From: a virus
Reading direction: 5' to 3' (one strand)
DNA length: 59,893 nt
IMG/VR virus record: IMGVR_UViG_3300028595_000001
Location: 1 to 59,893 of that record
The notes under the pieces are model-generated. The model ran no database searches. It was not told where the DNA came from and saw nothing but the letters and a program-made list of their open reading frames with translations. Every line of letters begins with the position of its first letter. Position 1 is the stretch's first letter. Below, piece after piece: positions 48,837 through 56,377 of the stretch. The translations under genes and the position numbers were made by a program.

Positions 48837-49283
48837 ATGCCACGCCGACCTGTAGGACAACCCCCAGCATACAACGACACAATAGCCCGTAAAATATGCG
48901 ACCGACTATCCGCTGGTGAATCCCTTACTGCAATATGTAAAGACCCTAAAATGCCGTCAACAAGTATGGTTTTTCGATGGCTTCGGGATGAAAGATACTC
49001 TAAGTTCAGGGATTGGTACACGCGCGCGAGGGATGACCAGGCGGAACTTGGTTTCGAGGAAATAGCGGAAATATGCAAGCTTGTCAGGTCTGGCGACCTT
49101 GATCCAAATGCCGCACGGGTCGAAATAGACGCGATCAAGTGGCGGTTGGGCAAGCTAAGGCCCTCAAAATACAGCGATAAGATACAGATTGATCAAGATA
49201 CCAACATCACGATTGAAGTCCTTAATTATGCTAACCGCAAGGCAATCCCCGTGTCTGGCAGCGCCACCCCTATAGATGAATAG
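48837..49283 (+). CDS. terS: Small terminase subunit (Sf6-type)
   Basis: 148 residues, near Sf6 gp1 (140). The N-terminal HTH (AYNDTIARKICDRLSAGESL, then PSTSMVFRWLRDERYSKF) recognises the packaging site, the central helices (ELGFEEIAEICKLV, then ARVEIDAIKWRLGKL) form the ring, and PSKYSDKIQIDQDTNITIEV is the typical exit to the C-terminal barrel. It would pick out phage DNA and hand it to the large terminase. Unusually its partner is encoded 5.7 kb away. Confidence 0.85.
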   Translation: MPRRPVGQPPAYNDTIARKICDRLSAGESLTAICKDPKMPSTSMVFRWLRDERYSKFRDWYTRARDDQAELGFEEIAEICKLVRSGDLDPNAARVEIDAIKWRLGKLRPSKYSDKIQIDQDTNITIEVLNYANRKAIPVSGSATPIDE

Positions 49284-49442
49284 CCATTCAATAAAAGTAG
49301 CTACATTGTATCCGCAACGTCTGATAAGGTATAGTAGGTAAACATCAGACAATTGTAACCCTCCGTTATTCCTTCCGATATTAAAACAGCACAAATTATC
49401 AATTTACATTGAGATTATCATCCATTTTAGACACAGATATTG

Positions 49443-49667
49443 ATGGCATTACAAGCTAATCAGGTCCCAACTGAGCCGCCATTCAGCCGGAGCCGTGCCC
49501 CAGGCCAGCTACAGGCAGACCAGCCATCGAGGACCGGGGGGGCTACAATGAACGGTACCATACCCCCTCCCACTAATATTATAAGTCCCAACCCACAAAC
49601 CAACCCAAGGGGGGGGCATATATACGAGATTAGCCACGCCGAAACCCGGATTCTGGAAATTTTTTAG
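49443..49667 (+). CDS. Doubtful Pro/Gln/Asn-rich frame in the gap after the small terminase
   Basis: 74 residues, no ribosome site. Low-complexity N-terminus (Pro/Gln/Arg/Thr), C-terminus HIYEISHAETRILEIF. The 49284-49747 gap (464 bases) otherwise contains a G-run/C-run pair at about 49537-49568 and a G8 tract at 49610-49617 and may include the packaging start site. I do not see a convincing gene here. Confidence 0.25.
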   Translation: MALQANQVPTEPPFSRSRAPGQLQADQPSRTGGATMNGTIPPPTNIISPNPQTNPRGGHIYEISHAETRILEIF

Positions 49668-49686
49668 AAAAAAAGTGGGGAAGGGG

Positions 49687-49715
49687 TTGACACAAAATTA
49701 TACTTATGTTAATTC
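49687..49715 (+). promoter_or_regulatory. Promoter of the HTH regulator unit
   Basis: TTGACA (49687-49692), 17 bases, TAATTC (49710-49715). Start near 49722, ahead of the HTH gene at 49748. Likely drives the small genes up to 54533. Confidence 0.55.
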
Positions 49716-49747
49716 TCTCGTAGGAAAAGATTAACAAACTGGTCAAA

Positions 49748-49918
49748 ATGGACAAAAAAGAGCTAAAAGAGGTACTGATTCGGTTAGGTTGGACACAGGC
49801 GGAGCTTGCTCGACGGGTTGGCAAGAGTCAAGTTTCGGTAAGTCGTTGGCGGCGTGTTCCTGGTTGTGTAGTTGCGTATTTAAGGTTGTACGAGTCTGTA
49901 TCGGATGCGCTTGAGTGA
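49748..49918 (+). CDS. Small Cro-like HTH regulator
   Basis: 56 residues from ATG 49748. LGWTQAELARRVGKSQVSVSRW is a perfect Cro/CI helix-turn-helix (Gln, Ala, Gly/Val, Ser positions), followed by a last helix with CVVAYLRLYE. No clear Shine-Dalgarno. A weak AGG is 11 bases upstream. Directly behind its own promoter, so autoregulation or control of the late switch is likely. Confidence 0.7.
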   Translation: MDKKELKEVLIRLGWTQAELARRVGKSQVSVSRWRRVPGCVVAYLRLYESVSDALE

Positions 49919-49971
49919 TTTTTGTCAATAGGGCGAAGTCTAACTGGGAGGCTTTAAGATAAGGGGGGACA

Positions 49972-50121
49972 ATGAAAGCACGAAAAGAAAAATACACAAA
50001 AGAAGAAATGGAAGATAAGCTTATAGAATATATTAACAAGTGGATGGAGGAAAAGGGTATTGTTGGTGTCAGGTGGAAGAAACGGGTTCGTAACGAGTCC
50101 ATTACGAGGGGGGAAAAGTGA
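49972..50121 (+). CDS. 49-residue Lys/Glu-rich protein
   Basis: ATG 49972 with AAGGGGGGACA before. Charged helix (YTKEEMEDKLIEYINKWMEEK) then a basic strand region (VRWKKRVRNES). GTGA overlap with the next gene, whose N-terminus (KEKY) it resembles. Unknown. Confidence 0.5.
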   Translation: MKARKEKYTKEEMEDKLIEYINKWMEEKGIVGVRWKKRVRNESITRGEK

Positions 50122-50360
50122 AAACACCAAAAGAAAAGTACATGAACGATCCTGAATACAACTATTTAGTTTGCACGTTAGAACAACTTATTGAACAGGC
50201 ACGTTTCACACCGTCTGAGTTAAGAGAGGCATGTATTCTGGCCTGTATAAATTATGAAATGAGGCATGTTCGTGAACACAACATCGACCCGCGAGTTGAC
50301 CAAGCATTTAGGGTTCTTGACGAGTTTATTATGAGGGGGAAAAATGGCAGACATGGTTGA
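50118..50360 (+). CDS. Small helical protein
   Basis: 80 residues from GTG 50118 (GGGGGGAAAA before). Helices with QLIEQARFTPSELREACILA and RVDQAFRVLDEFI. Two Cys. Similar proteins occur in many phages without known role. Overlaps the next gene by 17 bases. Confidence 0.55.
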   Translation: MKTPKEKYMNDPEYNYLVCTLEQLIEQARFTPSELREACILACINYEMRHVREHNIDPRVDQAFRVLDEFIMRGKNGRHG

Positions 50361-50865
50361 AAAATATATTGATAATTGGCGAAAAGAGCAAGCTGCATTG
50401 TCAGATGAGCAACGCAGGCAGGCAGAGGTAAGCTGGGAAAATCTAGAATTAAGGACACAAGACCACTTTACTGCCGACAAGTGGACTGACGCCGAAATGA
50501 AAAAGTTTGTGCAAGGCCAGCATACACTTGAGCCTGACACTACAACCGCCACTGTGAGTGGGATGGACGGTGTTGTTTTTCATGTTCCGAAAGATTTTGG
50601 CAGTCGCCGGAAAGAACTGACAATGGCCGATCTTCGACGCGACTGTTTCCCCAAGGAATACACATGGTGGACGAGGCAACCCGACGATCCTCCGCAAGAG
50701 GACAAGTTCCGCGATTTGTTGTCTGAGGTTATGCCGAAGAAGTCTGAGTCTGCTATTTGCTTTGACAAAGAAGCTGACCTACCATCTGTTTTAGATGATG
50801 TTTCAGCAAGAATATATTATTACGCTGGGAACACGCTTCCAAAAAGCTATTTTGAAGAAACGTGA
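50344..50865 (+). CDS. Uncharacterised protein
   Basis: 173 residues, GAGGGGGAAA before the ATG. N-terminal helix (EKYIDNWRKEQAALSDEQRR), then an acidic beta region with TWWTRQPDDPPQEDK and a C-terminal helix. No motif recognised. Confidence 0.55.
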   Translation: MADMVEKYIDNWRKEQAALSDEQRRQAEVSWENLELRTQDHFTADKWTDAEMKKFVQGQHTLEPDTTTATVSGMDGVVFHVPKDFGSRRKELTMADLRRDCFPKEYTWWTRQPDDPPQEDKFRDLLSEVMPKKSESAICFDKEADLPSVLDDVSARIYYYAGNTLPKSYFEET

Positions 50866-50878
50866 CAGGGGTGGTGGA

Positions 50879-51064
50879 ATGAACTGGATAAGCGTGAGGG
50901 ACAAAACCCCAGAGAGGGAAAAAGATGTTCTGTTGTTTGACGGGCAAGAAATGATAGTTGGTGCTTTTAACGGGCTTGATTTTTGTGAAAACTATTCTGA
51001 CTATGATATAATGGTCTTTGCAACCCACTGGATGCCGCTACCCGAACCACCAGAGGCGACATGA
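50879..51064 (+). CDS. DUF551-like protein
   Basis: 61 residues from ATG 50879 with AGGGGTGGTGG before. MNWISVRDKTPEREKDVLLF at the start and THWMPLPEPPEA at the end are the DUF551 signature, a very common small phage protein of unknown function. ATGA overlap follows. Confidence 0.75.
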   Translation: MNWISVRDKTPEREKDVLLFDGQEMIVGAFNGLDFCENYSDYDIMVFATHWMPLPEPPEAT

Positions 51065-51189
51065 AGCTCTGCCCGAACTGCAAAAACAAGCTTGAGTTAC
51101 AGGTGACCACTCTTGGGTTGACGGTTGGGTGGTGTAAAAATTGTAGGCAATATTATTCTGCACACATTAAACCACCGGAGGCCAAATGA
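51061..51189 (+). CDS. 42-residue zinc ribbon
   Basis: ATGA-coupled at 51061. Two Cys pairs (Cys-Pro-Asn-Cys and Cys-Lys-Asn-Cys, 21 residues apart). Similar in plan to the next gene. Unknown function. Confidence 0.55.
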   Translation: MKLCPNCKNKLELQVTTLGLTVGWCKNCRQYYSAHIKPPEAK

Positions 51190-51320
51190 ACCTCTGCCCG
51201 TTCTGCAACTGTGATGTACGTCCGTGGCAGGTAGGCTTTTGCCACAGAGACTTGGTTTACCACCGGCCTTGCTGGGACGTATTTTTAATTCTGGTCTTAT
51301 TGAACGAGGGGGAATTGTGA
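51186..51320 (+). CDS. 44-residue Cys-rich protein with hydrophobic tail
   Basis: ATGA-coupled at 51186, GGAGGCCAA before. Cys-Pro-Phe-Cys-Asn-Cys then a second Cys/His pair and a hydrophobic C-terminus (WDVFLILVLL). GTGA overlap with the next gene. Unknown. Confidence 0.5.
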   Translation: MNLCPFCNCDVRPWQVGFCHRDLVYHRPCWDVFLILVLLNEGEL

Positions 51321-51730
51321 AGACCATCGTTCTGGTCCTGTTGTTATTGCCGTGCTGTGCTTTCGCTGGCGATGTTGTCGTTGGTTACGCGCCATTCTGT
51401 TATCATTTCAGCGGTGCGGAGGACATGAACGAGCGGAACAACCACGCATTTCTTTTGTCGGTCAACCAATGGTTCGGCATGACATTTCGCAACAGCCATT
51501 ATAATCGGTCGTATTCGGTCGGGTACGAGTTTATGACTCCCAAAATACGATTTGGCGGGGATGTGTTTTTGAGAGGGACGCTTCCGGCTGGCTTGGTGTA
51601 TGGCTACGGTGGGATAAAGCCAGCGGCGGCGGGTGTTGTTGAGGTTGGGCGTGGCAGGGGCAGTGTTAAGATGATGTTTATTCCTGTTGACGGTGGTGTG
51701 GCGAGTGCCATGTTTTGTTGGCGGTTTTAG
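51317..51730 (+). CDS. Signal-peptide outer-membrane-like protein
   Basis: 137 residues from GTG 51317 (GAGGGGGAATT before, GTGA overlap). Signal peptide KTIVLVLLLLPCCAFAGD, then beta strands with NERNNHAFLLSVNQWFGM, FRNSHYNRSYSVGYEF and repeated Gly-Tyr-Gly, a pattern of small phage-encoded beta-barrel or periplasmic proteins. May alter the outer membrane, for example to block adsorption of other phages. Confidence 0.55.
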   Translation: MKTIVLVLLLLPCCAFAGDVVVGYAPFCYHFSGAEDMNERNNHAFLLSVNQWFGMTFRNSHYNRSYSVGYEFMTPKIRFGGDVFLRGTLPAGLVYGYGGIKPAAAGVVEVGRGRGSVKMMFIPVDGGVASAMFCWRF

Positions 51731-51740
51731 GGGGACACGT

Positions 51741-51953
51741 ATGAAACTTGTCTGTATAGACGGGCCATGTATCGGTAAAATTGTGTCAACGGAAAAAACT
51801 ATACGAGGTTTTGACATTGCGGTTAGAGAGGTTGGCCCACTTAAGTTTTTTGAAAATGAGCGGGTAAGGGAATTAATGGCACCCAAAGATTATATATACC
51901 GAATTGATAGCAAAAATAAGCGGTTTTGGCTTTATTATGTAGGGAAAGCATGA
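51741..51953 (+). CDS. Small uncharacterised protein
   Basis: 70 residues from ATG 51741 with AGGGGGACACGT before. MKLVCIDGPCIGKIVSTEKT, a small beta-rich protein with a C-terminal FWLYYVGKA. ATGA overlap with the glycosyltransferase that follows. Unknown. Confidence 0.5.
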   Translation: MKLVCIDGPCIGKIVSTEKTIRGFDIAVREVGPLKFFENERVRELMAPKDYIYRIDSKNKRFWLYYVGKA

Positions 51954-52735
51954 AACTTTACCATTCTCCGCTAATGGAGTTCCACGGTAAACGAGCCTTG
52001 GACAACTTTGATTTTGAGTTGTACGATCCCGCCAAGGATAATGACGAACCGACTCAGTTCTGGCTGTACTCTTTTGAAGACCACCAGTTGATGCGTAACC
52101 ATCGTGGATACAAGTGCGTGTTTTGGCACGGTATTGACGTTTTATTCTTGTTGCAAAACAAGGAAAGGTTGCTTGACAAGTTTTTAGAGGCCAGTCCTGT
52201 GTGCGCTTGCCACAACCATGTTCAGCAGAACTACTTGGCCGAAATGGGGATTTACGCCAAAGTTCGCCCGTGGTTTATCAACGACATTAAAAAGTATAAA
52301 AAACAAAAGAACCTGGCCAAAAAGGTGTATATGTCATCCCATGTAGGCCGTGAACAAGAGTACGGTGAGCCAATGATAAACGCCGTAGCCTGCGCCATGC
52401 CGGATTGGGAGTTCCATATTTTTGGCACGGAACCAACCTTTCCTTTCAACGAAAATGTGTTTTATCACGGGCAGGTTCCTGAAGATGAAATGGACGCTCT
52501 TACCAACGACCACGCAGCAACGATCAGGTGGAAGCCGTATGACGGGTTTGCCCAGACGACGATGAAGGCGATTTTGAGGGGGCAACTTGCAATAACGAAG
52601 ATTCCTTACAGCTGCTGTTATCATGCTGACGGGGTTGAAGACATTATTAGGATTCTTAACGACTACAAGTTACATTTAAGAACTATTTTACCTGACCCTG
52701 GCCTTAACATTTTTGATTGGATGGGGGGATTATGA
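51950..52735 (+). CDS. GT-B-type glycosyltransferase-like protein
   Basis: 261 residues from ATG 51950 (ATGA overlap). VYMSSHVGREQEYGEPMINA opens a Rossmann domain. WEFHIFGTEPTF, NVFYHGQVPEDEMDAL and RWKPYDGFAQTTMKAILRG follow the GT1/GT4 C-terminal domain (nucleotide-sugar site with the final helix containing Ala-Ile). The N-terminal domain is short. The third glycosyltransferase of this phage. It may act on host surface glycan or modified bases; no evidence chooses between them. Confidence 0.65.
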   Translation: MKLYHSPLMEFHGKRALDNFDFELYDPAKDNDEPTQFWLYSFEDHQLMRNHRGYKCVFWHGIDVLFLLQNKERLLDKFLEASPVCACHNHVQQNYLAEMGIYAKVRPWFINDIKKYKKQKNLAKKVYMSSHVGREQEYGEPMINAVACAMPDWEFHIFGTEPTFPFNENVFYHGQVPEDEMDALTNDHAATIRWKPYDGFAQTTMKAILRGQLAITKIPYSCCYHADGVEDIIRILNDYKLHLRTILPDPGLNIFDWMGGL

Positions 52736-53133
52736 ACGAGTGTTGTGAATTTACAATACAAATGAATAAAGAAATGTGTGGTAATACCAGCAGTTTTAAA
52801 CCATCAAAATTTTGTCCACAGTGCGGCACTAAAATCGACTCAATAAAATACAAGGGCAAAACAGTATATATTGTTGGGAACAATGTGTATAAAAATAAAC
52901 GTGAACCAGTTTACTGTATTTCTTGCGAACATTTCCGTGACGATGAATATAACTGGCGCAGTCAAAAATACGAAGACGGTGGTGAAGAATGGGAAATGGT
53001 CGGTGCTTGTTGGGCAGATGAAAACAGAAAAGCGAACTGGAAGTCTGAGGAAGGTGCAAGAAACAAACTACCATGCAACATAAATGCCAATAATGACTGC
53101 CCTTGGTATAAAAACAAGTATTGGGGGGATTAA
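52732..53133 (+). CDS. Multi-Cys zinc protein with CxWYK ending (copy 1)
   Basis: 133 residues, ATGA overlap. Four-Cys N-terminus (Cys-Cys-Glu-Phe, then FCPQCGTKI) and a C-terminal half with YCISCEHFRDD, a Cys-Trp-Ala turn and the ending NANNDCPWYKNKYW. The C-terminal module recurs in the next genes. Unknown function. Confidence 0.55.
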   Translation: MNECCEFTIQMNKEMCGNTSSFKPSKFCPQCGTKIDSIKYKGKTVYIVGNNVYKNKREPVYCISCEHFRDDEYNWRSQKYEDGGEEWEMVGACWADENRKANWKSEEGARNKLPCNINANNDCPWYKNKYWGD

Positions 53134-53135
53134 TT

Positions 53136-53483
53136 ATGTCGGAAATTAACAATTTTTCGTCAGAAAGCAGAATAAACGAATCTTTAGTAGAGCAATCAAA
53201 GCACATTGTTAGGACAGAAATTCTATATGCGACAAACAAAATACGGAACGAACTTTTAGAACGGATAAGGGCGCTGGAACAAAAGGTTGGCAGAGAGGGC
53301 AAAAAAACGAATTCAGTTTTCTGTCAACATTGTTTTTACAGGTGCGCTAACGAGACATTTCAGTATTGCGTTTACCCAGACAATATTGTTGTTGGAAACT
53401 ACGGAATAGACTCAAGGCGACCGGCACGAACGATAAACACAAACCACGACTGTGGGTGGTATAAAAAAAGGATTGGGGAATGA
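53136..53483 (+). CDS. Coiled coil plus CxWYK module (copy 2)
   Basis: 115 residues from ATG 53136, GGGGGGATTAATT before. N-terminal coiled coil (VRTEILYATNKIRNELLERI then ALEQKV), then FCQHCFYRCANE, a Cys-Val-Tyr turn and NTNHDCGWYKKR. Same C-terminal module as 52732. ATGA overlap follows. Confidence 0.55.
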   Translation: MSEINNFSSESRINESLVEQSKHIVRTEILYATNKIRNELLERIRALEQKVGREGKKTNSVFCQHCFYRCANETFQYCVYPDNIVVGNYGIDSRRPARTINTNHDCGWYKKRIGE

Positions 53484-53794
53484 CAATACACAGGGAGTTA
53501 ATGAAAATATCCAAGGGTCGCACATTTATAACGACAGACATGGTGAAAGAAGCGGAGGACGAGTTCAATAAAACGTGTCTAACTGATCTTGAACGGAGAT
53601 ATTTTAATTTTTCAAAGGGATTGCTACCTCAGCAACAGTACTTTAGACAGAATCAAATCCAAGCCATGCAAAATCAATACCAACATCAAGGGTTGGCCGC
53701 TTTCGGTACAAACTATTACGAATTTTTTTTAGGTCAAGTTATTGGAAACGTATTGGGTTCTGTGTATGGTCGATGTCGTTGTTGCGGAAGATAG
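53480..53794 (+). CDS. Gln-rich uncharacterised protein
   Basis: 104 residues, GGGGAATG overlap. Middle is Gln/Tyr-rich (QQQYFRQNQIQAMQNQYQHQ), the C-terminus has a small hydrophobic helix and Cys-Arg-Cys-Cys. Overlaps the next gene by 22 bases. Unknown. Confidence 0.5.
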   Translation: MTIHRELMKISKGRTFITTDMVKEAEDEFNKTCLTDLERRYFNFSKGLLPQQQYFRQNQIQAMQNQYQHQGLAAFGTNYYEFFLGQVIGNVLGSVYGRCRCCGR

Positions 53795-53955
53795 GCAGGG
53801 TTTACTGTTCTGAATGTGCTAACTACGTTCAGGGCAAGTGTCGAGCGCCGAAGAATATGGGAACATGGTACGACCGCCTTACTCCGAGGCGATCACCGTC
53901 AGAAATAAACAAGAATAATAAGTGTAGGTGGTATAAGGATAAATCATGGACCTAA
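53773..53955 (+). CDS. CxWYK module alone (copy 3)
   Basis: 60 residues. It consists mostly of the module: YCSECANYVQGKCRAPKN, then NKNNKCRWYKDKSW. The ATG overlaps the previous gene. It looks like a third copy of the zinc module in the 52732 and 53136 products, without a partner domain. Confidence 0.55.
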   Translation: MSLLRKIGRVYCSECANYVQGKCRAPKNMGTWYDRLTPRRSPSEINKNNKCRWYKDKSWT

Positions 53956-54143
53956 GTGATTCAATTGGCGTGTTTTGTGATCTTGAGACAGGAGAGCCAG
54001 TATCAATTTTGTTTCGGGACGAACAATACGGGCTTGTTGCTGTTTCTGCGCATCGTTGGTTTTCAATCAATAAGCATGGTAAAAAAACAGAAATAGAACC
54101 GTTGCCCATTGAAAGGTGGTATCGTGATAAAAATAAAATTTGA
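53946..54143 (+). CDS. Small uncharacterised protein
   Basis: 65 residues, ATGGACC start overlapping the previous gene. Beta-rich (IGVFCDLETGEPVSILFRDE, then YGLVAVSAHRWFSI). Unrecognised. Overlaps the next gene by 20 bases. Confidence 0.5.
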   Translation: MDLSDSIGVFCDLETGEPVSILFRDEQYGLVAVSAHRWFSINKHGKKTEIEPLPIERWYRDKNKI

Positions 54144-54324
54144 CGAGCGTTTGCTAAACGGCAATTTCCTCCGTTCGTTGGGCCAGGAACTACGCAATTT
54201 AGGTTTCCGTCCACCGATTACGGGTGAAATTGTTAGTTACGAAAGGGATTTTTTAAACTTGGAGTTGCTTGTTTTGTTCCGGCCATCTAGGCGAGACTTG
54301 ATCTGGAAGGAGTTTATTTTGTGA
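54124..54324 (+). CDS. Small protein, paralogue of 43317-43520
   Basis: 66 residues from GTG 54124 with GAAAGGTGG before. ELRNLGFRPPITGEI and VLFRPSRRDLIWKEFI align with the 43317 product over its whole length. GTG overlap with the next gene. Unknown role. Confidence 0.55.
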   Translation: MIKIKFDERLLNGNFLRSLGQELRNLGFRPPITGEIVSYERDFLNLELLVLFRPSRRDLIWKEFIL

Positions 54325-54533
54325 ATGTGAACAAATCAGACAATCCATTTTACCACAACTATGTCTTTTCTAAATTTGATTTGAATAGACACAGGATAAA
54401 GTGGTGGGAATATCCATTTTTGTTGTTTTGTAAAACTTATGTTCAATTTTCAGATGGTTATGCGTTTTTCTTTAAGTATGGATTGGGTGGAAGATATTTT
54501 TTAATGAAGGTTGAGAGGCTACCTGACTCATAA
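54321..54533 (+). CDS. Small aromatic-rich protein
   Basis: 70 residues from GTG 54321 (GGAGTTTATTTT before). Phe/Tyr/Trp-rich (WWEYPFLLFCKTYVQFSDGY, FFFKYGLGGRYFLMKV) but not clearly membrane-spanning. Last gene before the late promoter. Unrecognised. Confidence 0.45.
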   Translation: MNVNKSDNPFYHNYVFSKFDLNRHRIKWWEYPFLLFCKTYVQFSDGYAFFFKYGLGGRYFLMKVERLPDS

Positions 54534-54579
54534 GCATAAAAGGTTTTTTAACATTTTCGTAATAAATTGTAAATATACC

Positions 54580-54608
54580 TTGCAATTTTGTTATTTTTGT
54601 GCCATAAT
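54580..54608 (+). promoter_or_regulatory. Late-block promoter
   Basis: TTGCAA (54580-54585), exactly 17 bases, CATAAT (54603-54608). Start near 54615, upstream of the DUF2292-like gene, tRNA, terminase, portal and coat genes. No other strong promoter is seen before the coat gene, so this probably feeds the virion operon. Confidence 0.65.
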
Positions 54609-54623
54609 GATTGCCAAGGTAAA

Positions 54624-54758
54624 ATGTTAAAGAAATTAATTACAATTTTGTCAGATTTGGTAGCTCGAAAATTTACGGGTTGTGTTGAAATTCATTTCTC
54701 TGAAGGCGTTGTTTGTCGTTTGGATGAGAGGCGCAACAGGACCAAAGAGGTAAGGTAG
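54624..54758 (+). CDS. DUF2292/YezD-like small protein
   Basis: 44 residues from ATG 54624. LITILSDLVARKFTGCVEIH then FSEGVVCRLDERRN follows the DUF2292 pattern (helix, then Gly-x-Val-x-Ile strand, then a Gly-x-Val strand and an Arg end). Such proteins are common in bacteria and phages, with unknown function. First gene of the late transcript. Confidence 0.5.
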   Translation: MLKKLITILSDLVARKFTGCVEIHFSEGVVCRLDERRNRTKEVR

Positions 54759-54814
54759 CAATGAGAGATTCGGCGGTATTTTATTATAGTTCATCGTCCG
54801 TTAATTGAATAAAC

Positions 54815-54900
54815 GGAGGGTACCGCTGAATGGTCGGCAACCGGTCTTGAAAACCGGGGCGTGGTAAAACATGGGCGTTCGATTCGTCTACCCTCCGCCA
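54815..54900 (+). tRNA. tRNA-Ser(UGA)
   Basis: Acceptor GGAGGGT (54815-54821) pairs with ACCCTCC (54890-54896), then G and an encoded CCA. Anticodon stem CCGGT/ACCGG encloses the loop CTTGAAA with anticodon TGA at 54848-54850. The long variable arm after 54857 is as expected for serine, and the T arm has loop TTCGATT with two G-U pairs. It reads UCA codons. It is placed in the late transcript between its promoter and the terminase. Confidence 0.9.
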
Positions 54901-55000
54901 AAACGGTATGGTGGCCGAAATAGGGCATAACTCAGACCGAAAGGTATCTGAAACCCGAATTATCTGCGAGAAATCGTGGGTGGTTCGGGTTTTTGCGTTT

Positions 55001-56377
55001 ATGACGACCATACAGATTCCGAATAATTGGATGCCACGCGACTACCAAATGAACGTGTGGGACTACTTGGAAGGTGGCGGTAAACGCGCAGTCTCAGTTT
55101 GGCACCGTCGCGCTGGGAAAGATGATGTCTGCCTGCATTGGGGAGCCAAGGCAACTGTTTTACGGCCAGCGACTTACTGGCACATGCTTCCAGAGGCGTC
55201 ACAGGCGAGAAAGGCAATTTGGGATGCAGTAAACCCCCATACTGGGATCAGGCGAATTGATGAAGCGTTCCCTAAGGGGTTTAGGGACACTACCCGCGAA
55301 CAGGAAATGATGATTCGGACAAAGACCGGATCGACTTGGCAGGTGGTCGGCTCTGATAACTTCAACAGCTTGGTCGGTTCCCCCCCTGCCGGAGTTGTGT
55401 TTTCAGAGTGGCCCCTGTCAAATCCTGACGCTTGGGCATATCTCAGGCCGATTTTGGCAGAAAACGGTGGGTGGGCGTTGTTTGTTTATACGCCGCGTGG
55501 TCCGAATCATGGCAAAACCACCTATGAGTTTGCCCTGAAAGAAAAAGATTGGTTCGCTGAACTGCTTACTGCCGACAAAACGGGGGTTTTTACAGAGAAA
55601 CAGCTTGAAACTGAAAAACGGGAGTACATTTCTCAATACGGCGTTTCAAGAGGTCTTGCCCTGTTCAACCAGGAATATATGTGTTCTTGGGACCCAGCGT
55701 TTACGGGCAAGGCGGTTTATCCAGAGTTCGACAGAGAAACCCATGTTTCCAAGGTTCCGCTGCTTCCCATTGTTACAAAGGGGATTGAGAACGGACATAC
55801 AACAGTCATTAGAGGATGGGACCACACAGGACTTCACCCGGCGTGTGTGGCCACATATTTGATGGGAAATCAATGGCTTGTGTTCAAAGAGTTTTGGGAA
55901 GAAGACCTTGGCATTGAGGATTTCGGGGATCTTGTGAAAATTTGGTGCGCCCAAAATCTTCCACCGGACACAACCTATACTGATATTGGCGACCCTGCTG
56001 GAAACAAAACGCGGGACGCAACCAAACAAACTCCCGCTGACTATGTAAGGAAGCATTGTGGCATAAACATTCGTCCCGGCATACAGACGTTCAAGATTCG
56101 CAGGGAGTCTGTTGCTAATCGCCTTAACAGGCGGGGTGGGTTCTTGATGGACCCAACAGAGTGCTCGTTGCTGCTTTCAGGTTTCTTGGGTGGGTACGGG
56201 TATCCTGAGATTGGTCATTCCGGTGTTTTCAAGGACACTATATCTGGAAGTCACAAGGATAAGTATTGCGATGTGCATGACGCCCTTCAGTACCCGGCAA
56301 CAAAAATATTCGGTCCTTCTCGTCCGCAACGGATTGAGATGCCGCCACCGCAGCCTTCAGGATGGATGAGCTTGTGA
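55001..56377 (+). CDS. terL: Large terminase subunit
   Basis: 458 residues from ATG 55001 (MTTIQIPNNWMPRDYQ), chosen because family members start just before this motif. A longer frame opens at 54908 next to the tRNA, and neither has a good ribosome site. Walker A variant HRRAGKDD (about 35-42), Walker B GVVFSEW, coupling YTPRGPNHGK, nuclease Asp in GWDHTGLHP and YTDIGDPAGNKTRD, final acidic part in HDALQYP. Packages the genome into P22-like heads by ATP hydrolysis and cuts it. The portal gene overlaps its end by 16 bases. Confidence 0.9.
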   Translation: MTTIQIPNNWMPRDYQMNVWDYLEGGGKRAVSVWHRRAGKDDVCLHWGAKATVLRPATYWHMLPEASQARKAIWDAVNPHTGIRRIDEAFPKGFRDTTREQEMMIRTKTGSTWQVVGSDNFNSLVGSPPAGVVFSEWPLSNPDAWAYLRPILAENGGWALFVYTPRGPNHGKTTYEFALKEKDWFAELLTADKTGVFTEKQLETEKREYISQYGVSRGLALFNQEYMCSWDPAFTGKAVYPEFDRETHVSKVPLLPIVTKGIENGHTTVIRGWDHTGLHPACVATYLMGNQWLVFKEFWEEDLGIEDFGDLVKIWCAQNLPPDTTYTDIGDPAGNKTRDATKQTPADYVRKHCGINIRPGIQTFKIRRESVANRLNRRGGFLMDPTECSLLLSGFLGGYGYPEIGHSGVFKDTISGSHKDKYCDVHDALQYPATKIFGPSRPQRIEMPPPQPSGWMSL

